From the NCBI GenBank assembly GCA_023138875.1, contig JAGLOO010000025.1, positions 1-64,000 on the forward strand: DNA of 64,000 bases, written 5' to 3'. The notes beneath the pieces are model-generated. The model was given only the letters and a program-made list of their open reading frames with translations, had not been told where the DNA came from and made no database searches. Positions 57,732-64,000 of this stretch are shown here, in pieces. This DNA is from Bacteroidales bacterium. Its GTDB lineage: Bacteria > Bacteroidota > Bacteroidia > Bacteroidales > GCA-2748055. Numbering within the stretch: position 1 is the first letter of the stretch; each line of letters starts with the position of its first letter. Position numbers and translations under genes: made by a program.

Positions 57732-59637
57732 TTATGCTGCATGATCAAGAAGAAAGTTTAGCTTTTTCTTCAAAATACTTTTTAAAATTTCCAGGGATTT
57801 CAAGTCTTCTTCGATTTTCTTCTTTTTGGCCATAGTGATTACATACTCAATCATATATTGTTGGTCTGTGATTTTTTGATATAAAGATTCCCAGGTTGTC
57901 ATATCAACAAATTCCCAATAATCTTTTGCAATATTAGCATGAAGTTTTAACTGTTTTACCAAAAACCTGCCATCAATTTTTATTGTATTGGATAGCATCC
58001 CTGTAAATCGTTTCACAACTTTCTCATGCAAACCTTCCCCTGTATATTTCCATTGAAAAGGTTTGACCAATATGCTATTCCAAAAATTTTCATATTCCTT
58101 TATTGCCTTATGCAGTGCATCGGGAGAATGGTATGTTTCATGCAAGCATTTTGCATTGAGCATTCCAATATCCATAGTATCAAGTTCTTTTTCCAGCGGG
58201 CAATTTATCTTGCTGTATTTAGCGACTAACCGGCATAACTCATAACAACAATGAGAGTTAAGATTATCCATGATGTAATCAAGTTGCTGGTCTTTTGGGG
58301 CGCGTTCCAGATAGGTTTCAAAAACCTCAACTATTGTTTCTTTTTTATGGTTTGAACGACATTCCGTAAAAACTTCTCCTGTGTTTACATTCATCAAAAC
58401 AATACAAGTTTATTGGCGGATTATTATACAGGTATATCAGATGCGTCATTTTAGGGAAAAATCAGGGTCTGAAATATGTAAAAAATACCTGGAGCGATGG
58501 GGTTTTAAATCATTTTCACTCAATATTCTATGTATGCTTGTCTTCGATATTGACAAGCCTGTTATTTCCGGGTGGCTATCCAAATACCTTGATGCAAATC
58601 GTATCGTCCAGCGGCCACTATCACAGAAGGGGCGCGTTTGGCAATAGAAACCGATCAATAACGAACGTGCTTTGTCATCAAATGTTACGGGTCTGCCACT
58701 TCTTGGCATATCATAAATATCCCCCCGTTTTTGCCAACGATCTACTGTACTTACGTGACAATCAACCTGCCGGGAAATCGAACACTTGCCTTGATCTTCA
58801 TTGCTAAGTTGTTGGATCAAGTTCCGCTTGTAAGCACGAATAATGCTTGGCAAATTATCCTGTTTTAACATTAATGCTGCTGCCAATTCACAGAGTTTTT
58901 TTTAACCCGATAAGTTGTCGTAGGTGTCCGGTTTTCCCTTTTAAACCCAAACCGGAAATATGAAAACGTATGCTTCTTTCGCTCAGCTTTAGTGAAGTAC
59001 GTTGATGTAGATTAGCTGCCAATACCGGACTTGACGTTGATTTTCCTGTTGCAGCATTTGCGGCAAACTGTAATATTAATTCTGACTTTATTTCCGGGGT
59101 AAAAACGTAATCTTTTTGCTGACCCTTTCTTTTGTCAATCAAGCAGGAAATATCCCCGGTACGTATCTTATGCAAAAGTTTATCTGTGTTGCCGCTACTA
59201 CAATTTAAGGCCCTGGCCGCTTCTTTCCTGTTTATTATTCCATTATCAAGAAATGTCAATACTATGGTTTTATACTGGAGCACATTGTCCTTCGAGATCT
59301 TAATTATTTTGCTTGTACTGCCAAAATGTAATTCCAGTTGGCTTTCTTCTATTGAACAAGTTAAAGCACTTTGTGTAATATCAGATTGTCGCTGTGGCTT
59401 TGTTCGCCTGTCAAGAAAACCAGAAGGACCGTATTTATTTATCCTTGTAAAAAAAGACAACATTGTATCCAGTGGGATTTCCAAATATTTAGCAATCTCA
59501 TTTCTGTTTGCACCCAACAGGAAAAGGGCATAAGCAATTATCCTGTTTACAAACATTTTCCCTAAAATCTTACGTCCATGTAAAAGTCTATTATTTCTAT
59601 GGGCAATTGAATAATTTAAGTCTGGGAGGCAATTCAT
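57732..59637 (-). mobile_element. IS630-like transposase remnant, frameshifted and internally deleted
   Basis: Three frames on the minus strand form one transposase. 59637-58888: N-terminal helix-turn-helix region (MFVNRIIAYALFLLGANR, then RKEAARALNCSSGNTDKLL). 58886-58446: a second HTH (CHVSTVDRWQKRGDIYD) and SIHRILSENDLKPHRSRY. 58397-57732: DDE part (NVNTGEVFTECRSNHKKE, LDYIMDNLNSH, WKYTGEGLHEKVVKRF). The first switch is in A8 near 58890. Past 58446 another frame reads to YCFDE, the first catalytic Asp, and then about 45 residues are missing. No terminal inverted repeats were found. It is inactive. Confidence 0.7.
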
Positions 59638-60087
59638 AATATTATAAATTTGCGTTCAATATCACATATTATATCACACAAAAATACAACTATATTTAGA
59701 AAATACAAGTGTTTATGGGGAATAATCTAACGATTAACGTGTGATTTAATACGGGTATAATTATAACATTATATTGCCGATATCTATTGCTGTTTTTTCA
59801 GGACAGGGTACTAGACCAATATGAGGAAAGTGAAATACTTCAAACTTTGAGGGAATCTTGTCAGGATTATTCCGCAACATTAAATAACCGGAGATATATA
59901 TATGGGAGAGTTTCAGGATTTAACCACTCAACAAAAAGTGCCAGATCTACAGAGGAAACATCATATCATGAAGCGCTGATTTGTTGATCATTTAAATCCT
60001 GCATGGTGAGGCTAATCTCCAATAACCTTAGTTAGATCTTAAAACCAGACAGAAGATCGTTCAGGAAATGAGCCTATCGATCCAACG
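59638..60087. other. Intergenic stretch between transposase remnant and ThuA gene
   Basis: About 450 AT-rich bases without a recognised gene. A 66-codon plus-strand frame (59787-59987) has no similarity that I can name and no clear ribosome site. The stretch probably contains the outer end of the insertion element, but I could not find inverted repeats or target duplication. Confidence 0.4.
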
Positions 60088-60840
60088 CTATTTATCAAGC
60101 ACCCAGAGCAACCCGCCTCTTAAATGCTTAATGAAAGCGGGATCTTCATAGAACGCGGAATCATGTCCCAGGGCTGTGTACCATTGACGTCCTCCTTCGA
60201 ACTGGTGACACCAGCAGAGAGGGAATTGCCGGCCGAAGATCTCCCCCGGGAAATCGTTCTTTCCCTCATCTTCAATGGTTGACAGATCAGCAGAGAGTAA
60301 AACATGGATATCAGGATTCAGTTGGAATGAGTAGTAGCACTCATCTTCGATGGTCCACCTGGACGGAAGATGTGACGTTGACGGGTGATTAGGATCAGTG
60401 ACCACCACATCAAACTCCTGGTGAGGAGCATGACGGATAAACTTCCCTCCTACCATGGCCCAGTACCATGGCCACTGCCTTTCTGTGGCATTGGCAGAAT
60501 GAATGGCAACAAATCCACCACCACTCCTGATATAATCCTGGAATGCCTCTTTCTGCTCATCAGTATCGAAACCTTCATTGTTGGTATTGGAAAATATGAT
60601 CGCATCATACCTTCTTAGATTCTCCGGGGTAAACACCTCTGGCTGATCCGAGACTTCGGTTAAAAATTCCTCAGCAACACAGATCTTTTCCAGGGCTTCG
60701 ACACTTGCTGCAATATTTTCATGGACATAACCTTCCCCGTTTTTTGTATAGATCAAGACTCGTTTTGGGTCAGCCGGATTATCCGCAAAGGCCTGGATGA
60801 ATGTCAATACAACCAAAAGGCAAAGAGACAGTTTCTTCAT
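60088..60840 (-). CDS. Secreted ThuA-like (trehalose-utilisation family) protein
   Basis: A 250-residue class I glutamine amidotransferase-fold protein with a signal peptide (LLVVLTFIQAFA). ThuA features: KRVLIYTKNGEGYVHENI, YDAIIFSNTNNEGFDTDEQ, FQDYIRSGGGFVAIHSAN, MVGGKFIRHAPHQEF and QWYTALGHDSAFYEDP. The family occurs in sugar-utilisation loci and is linked to keto-sugar metabolism, where it often accompanies DUF1080 proteins. It is divergent from the GH95-like pseudogene. Confidence 0.9.
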   Translation of the reverse strand: MKKLSLCLLVVLTFIQAFADNPADPKRVLIYTKNGEGYVHENIAASVEALEKICVAEEFLTEVSDQPEVFTPENLRRYDAIIFSNTNNEGFDTDEQKEAFQDYIRSGGGFVAIHSANATERQWPWYWAMVGGKFIRHAPHQEFDVVVTDPNHPSTSHLPSRWTIEDECYYSFQLNPDIHVLLSADLSTIEDEGKNDFPGEIFGRQFPLCWCHQFEGGRQWYTALGHDSAFYEDPAFIKHLRGGLLWVLDK

Positions 60841-60923
60841 GATTCGTTTTCGATGTTAATTCAACCCCAAATTAATACTTATTCCCAGATATACCATATC
60901 TTTCAGGCACAATAAGCGCGTAA

Positions 60924-63222
60924 TTGAAAATGATAAAGATCACTCAAATATCGGCCCTTCTGTATCTTCTGATCCCATTCTCTCCGGCACAGGATACCAT
61001 CGAACATTCACCCCATGACCTGGTTTTCACTGAACTGGCAACTACGTGGGATGAAGGCATTCCCCTTGGAAACGGAATGATGGGAGCATTGATCTGGAAA
61101 AAGGAAGGCAACCTCAGGATCTCATTGGACCGGGCTGACCTGTAGGACCTCCGGCCCATGGAAAGCGTCTACAGGGAAGGCTTCAACTATAAGTGGGTTC
61201 AAGAACAGTGGGAAAAGAACCAGTACCATAAGGTGCAAGACTTATTTGACCGCCCCTATGACCAGTCAGCCGGGCCTTCAAAAATTCCTGCTGCTTCGCT
61301 GGAGATCCCGGTGGAGGAATTTGGTCAGGTTGAATCGGTCAGGTTATTGGTCCATCACGGGATCTGCCGCATCCTTTGGAAGAGTGGGATTGCCATTGAG
61401 GTATTCATCGATCCGGAACAACCGGTGGGCTGGTTTAAAATCGAGGGAACAGGGAAAGATAATGAGATCAAGCTGATACCTCCACCTTATACCCTGGAAG
61501 CGGGGTCTTCATCCGGCAATAAAGTGACAGGCGGCCATGATCTGAGAAGGCTGGGGTATACGGCAGGAAGGCTGGGACGGATACAAATACTATGTTTACT
61601 GCCAAACGGATCATCAAACAGATAGCATGGTGGGATGTTGGAGTATCTCCTCTCATTTTCCGGGTGAAATGAGAGCAATACCAGCATCCGGGACCGTCGA
61701 TAAGGCATGGGCAACAGGCTACAGGGCAAGCCGGAAGAATCTGCTGTCAAGGTGGGAAAGATATTGGACTATGTCTTCTGTTCAGCTCCCCGACAAGGTG
61801 CTGGAAAAACAGTGGTACCTGGAAATGTATAAATTCGGTGCGGCTGCGCGGAAAGGGGCTCCTCCCATCAGCCTGCAGGCCGTCTGGACTGCTGACAACG
61901 GTAAGCTGCCTCCCTGGAAAAGCGATTTTCATCATGACCTGAATTCCCAGCTCAGTTACTGGCCTGCTTACAGTGGTAATCACCTTGATCTGGAAGAAGG
62001 GTTCCTTGAGTGGCTCTGGATGGCCAGGGAGGAAGGGAAAAAATATACTAAGTGGTTCTATGAAGCAGAAGGTTTGAACATACCGGGCGTAACTACCCTG
62101 AGAGGGCAACCCATGGGAGGTTGGATCCAGTATTCCTTCGGACCCACGGTTTCAGCCTGGTTGGGACACCACTTCTACCTGCATTGGAAGTACAGCATGG
62201 ATAAAACATTCCTGAGGGAGCGGGCTTACCCGTGGATTAAAGATGTGGTCCAATTCCTGGACCAGATTACGGAAAAAGATGAAACAGGAATGAGAAAATT
62301 ACCCATCAGCTCAAGTCCGGAGATTTACGGAAATGCAAGGGAAGCGTGGTTCAGAGAAACCACAAACTATGACCTGGCATTGATCAGGTTTGCCTATTCG
62401 GCCGCAGCAGAACTTGCCCGGGAGCTGGATCTCAAGGAGGAAGCAGAGCGGTGGAATAGCATTCTTAAGGCATGGCCCCAGCTCACTGTTGATCCGGAAT
62501 CAGGCCTGATGTTCGCGCCGGGTTTCCCTTACGACGAGTCACACCGCCACTTTTCCCACCTGATGGGCTTTCATCCCCTGGGATTGGTGGATCAGGCGCA
62601 TGGAGAAGAGGACCGGGAGATCATTTTCAATACACTCAGGAACCTGGAGAAACACGGATATGACTGGTGGACAGGATACAGTTTCAGCTGACTGGGAAAC
62701 CTCTATGCCAGGGCATTTGAAGGGGAGAATGCAGCAGAAGCACTTAAAACCTTCACCGCCTGTTTCACCCTGCCCAACAGCTTTCATGTGAACGGGGACC
62801 AATCCGGTACAGGAAAATCAAAATTTACATACCGACCCTTCACCCTGGAAGGGAATTTTGCCTTTGCATCCGCTATTCAGGAAATGCTCATTCAGAGCCA
62901 TACCGGGACCATTCGAATTTTCCCTGCCATTCCGGATTCATGGAAGGAAGTCAGTTTTCGAAAACTGAGAACCGAAGGAGCCTTCCTTGTTTCGGCCGAC
63001 CGGGAAAGAGGATCAACTGTAAAAGTGAAGATTGAGGCTGATAATTCAGGTATCTTATCCCTGGCCGATCCGTTTGACGGAAGGCTTTATACCATCTGTG
63101 GTAAAACAGAGCATATTATTCCGGACAAGCAAGGAATCATTCAAATGGATCTGGATGCAGGCCAGGTGGTTACGCTGGAGGCCCCGGGAAAAAAGACCAT
63201 CAGTCAGCCTGCAGGCCAATGA
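60924..63222 (+). pseudogene. GH95-like glycosidase with two Trp-to-stop changes and a frameshift
   Basis: A secreted GH95-type protein of about 765 residues can be read across three lesions. The start (signal, then TTWDEGIPLGNGMMGALIW) runs to TAG at 61143-61145 in RADL-stop-DLRPM, where relatives have Trp. The frame continues to HDLRRLGYTA and shifts near 61555-61565, beyond which WDGYKYYVYCQTDHQTDSM and GCWSISSHFPG follow. The catalytic (alpha/alpha)6 region (LNSQLSYWPAYSGNH, ESHRHFSHLMGFHPLGL) leads to TGA at 62689-62691 in GYSFS-stop-LGN, again a Trp position. The tail ends at 63222. GH95 enzymes act on alpha-fucose or alpha-galactose. Confidence 0.75.
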
Positions 63223-64000
63223 AACTCTGATCAGGTAAATTACCCATTACAATCTCCAGGGTACTTCCGTTCATAATATCCCTGTGATAAAGAAACAGGT
63301 TGTGCTGCCTCCTCCCATCCAGATAGACCTCCTGAACAAAGCGGTTTACTGCACTGTTGTTCCTTGTAACTACGGTAAATGTCTTTTCCTGACCCACACG
63401 GATCTCCACCCTGTCAAAGAGTGGCCTGCCAATGGTGTAGAGAGGATCTCCGGGCGATACCTGGTAAAAGCCTATGGCATTGAGAACATACCAGGCAGAC
63501 ATCTGTCCGCAGTCCTCATTGCCGATAATACCATCCGGACTGGCTGAGTAGAATCCGCGCAATATCCTGTCAATCAAATCCTGGGTTTTCCAGGGTTGTC
63601 CGGCATGGGTATAGAGAAAAGCGATGTGATGACTCGGCTCATTTCCATGGGCATACTGGCCGATCAGTCCTGTAATATCGGCACTGGCATCTTCACCTTC
63701 GATGTGCGAAGAGGTAGTGAACAGGGTATCCAGCTTGCGGAGAAATCGTTCCCGATCCCCATATAACCCTATTAATCCCTCTATATCGTGTGGTACAAAC
63801 CATGTCCATTGCCATGCATTGCCCTCCACATAAGGAGAAGTCTCATGACTTGAATAACTGGGATTAAAAGGTGTAACCCAGCTGCCATCTGAATTCTTAC
63901 CTCTCATGAATCCTGTCCCCTTATCAAAATAGTGCATGTAGTACTTTGAACGGTCCTGGAAATATACAGCCAGGGAGTCGTTGCCACAAAAGGTTGCGAT
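63200..64000 (-). CDS. GH92 alpha-mannosidase, C-terminal part (runs off window)
   Basis: An open frame of 267 codons including the stop extends to the window edge without a start. GH92 signatures are clear: VEGNAWQWTWFVPHDIEGL, GNEPSHHIAFLYTHAGQPW, GNEDCGQMSAWYVLNAIGF and GRPLFDRVEI. This is the calcium-dependent exo-alpha-mannosidase catalytic half and its C-terminal beta domain. It ends 23 bases inside the opposite GH95-like pseudogene. It strengthens the case that this genome works on alpha-mannans. The N-terminal domain lies beyond the window. Confidence 0.92.
   Translation of the reverse strand: MATFCGNDSLAVYFQDRSKYYMHYFDKGTGFMRGKNSDGSWVTPFNPSYSSHETSPYVEGNAWQWTWFVPHDIEGLIGLYGDRERFLRKLDTLFTTSSHIEGEDASADITGLIGQYAHGNEPSHHIAFLYTHAGQPWKTQDLIDRILRGFYSASPDGIIGNEDCGQMSAWYVLNAIGFYQVSPGDPLYTIGRPLFDRVEIRVGQEKTFTVVTRNNSAVNRFVQEVYLDGRRQHNLFLYHRDIMNGSTLEIVMGNLPDQSFIGLQAD

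Noticed and set aside
58880-58900. Programmed frameshift at A8 in the transposase
   Set aside because: A-run frameshifting is common in insertion elements, but the downstream part has further frame breaks and a deletion of the DDE core, so no active product would result.
61143-62691. TAG and TGA inside the GH95-like gene as pyrrolysine or selenocysteine codons
   Set aside because: Methyltransferase context made pyrrolysine tempting, but both sites align with Trp in a glycosidase, the two stops differ, and a frameshift lies between them. Ordinary nonsense mutations explain it.

Overview
Organism. The window looks like chromosomal DNA of an anaerobic, glycan-degrading Bacteroidota (Bacteroidales/Marinilabiliales-like). 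The signs are lipoprotein S1 sulfatases, GH3/GH29/GH38/GH92/GH95-type enzymes, DUF1080 and ThuA proteins, a TPR protein paired with an outer-membrane barrel, and a Bacteroidota-type gyrB. No rRNA, tRNA or CRISPR array was seen.

Layout. 0.2-3.2 kb: a sulfatase and a double DUF1080 protein. 3.2-7.0 kb: a decayed export locus (two HlyD-type adaptors, a broken membrane protein, a TolC remnant). 7.0-15.3 kb: a corrinoid/folate one-carbon module (RACo-like activator, corrinoid protein, AraC regulator, formate channel, Fhs, pterin-binding methyltransferase, MetV-MetF fusion). 15.3-17.7 kb: a symporter remnant and GH3. 17.9-19.9 kb: gyrB. 20.2-22.9 kb: a tightly overlapped three-gene operon (AAA ATPase, TOPRIM-like protein, AlkD-like HEAT protein), a candidate defence or DNA-repair system. 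23.1-28.3 kb: a toxin-antitoxin remnant and the barrel/TPR pair. 28.4-37.2 kb: ftsE, a six-gene NRPS-like acyl-transfer operon (FemAB-like, NodB deacetylase, adenylation enzyme, GNAT, acyl carrier protein, GNAT), and mutS2. 37.2-47 kb: oxidoreductases, sulfatases and a fucosidase, many broken. 47-57.6 kb: a sulfated alpha-mannan-type locus (sulfatase, GH38, GH76-like, MFS sugar porter, AGE-family epimerase) ending in a UroD-type zinc methyltransferase. 57.7-59.6 kb: a dead transposase. 59.6-64 kb: ThuA, a GH95-like pseudogene and a partial GH92.

How the genes may work together. The corrinoid module has the parts to take a methyl group onto a corrinoid, pass it to tetrahydrofolate, oxidise methyl-THF and recover ATP while releasing formate through FocA. 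FolD and CODH/ACS are not in the window. The only methyltransferase-I candidate is the UroD-type protein at 56.6 kb. Because it ends a mannan/sulfatase locus, demethylation of O-methylated sugars is an attractive but unproven link.

Genome condition. Many genes are interrupted in two recurring ways. Several keep both ends but have lost the middle (TolC, a HAD phosphatase, a P-loop kinase, a ParE-like toxin, a symporter, the transposase, perhaps an adaptor). Five carry what looks like one extra T in a coding-strand T run. The first pattern suggests real decay by internal deletion. The second could be base-calling error or real mutation and needs the reads.
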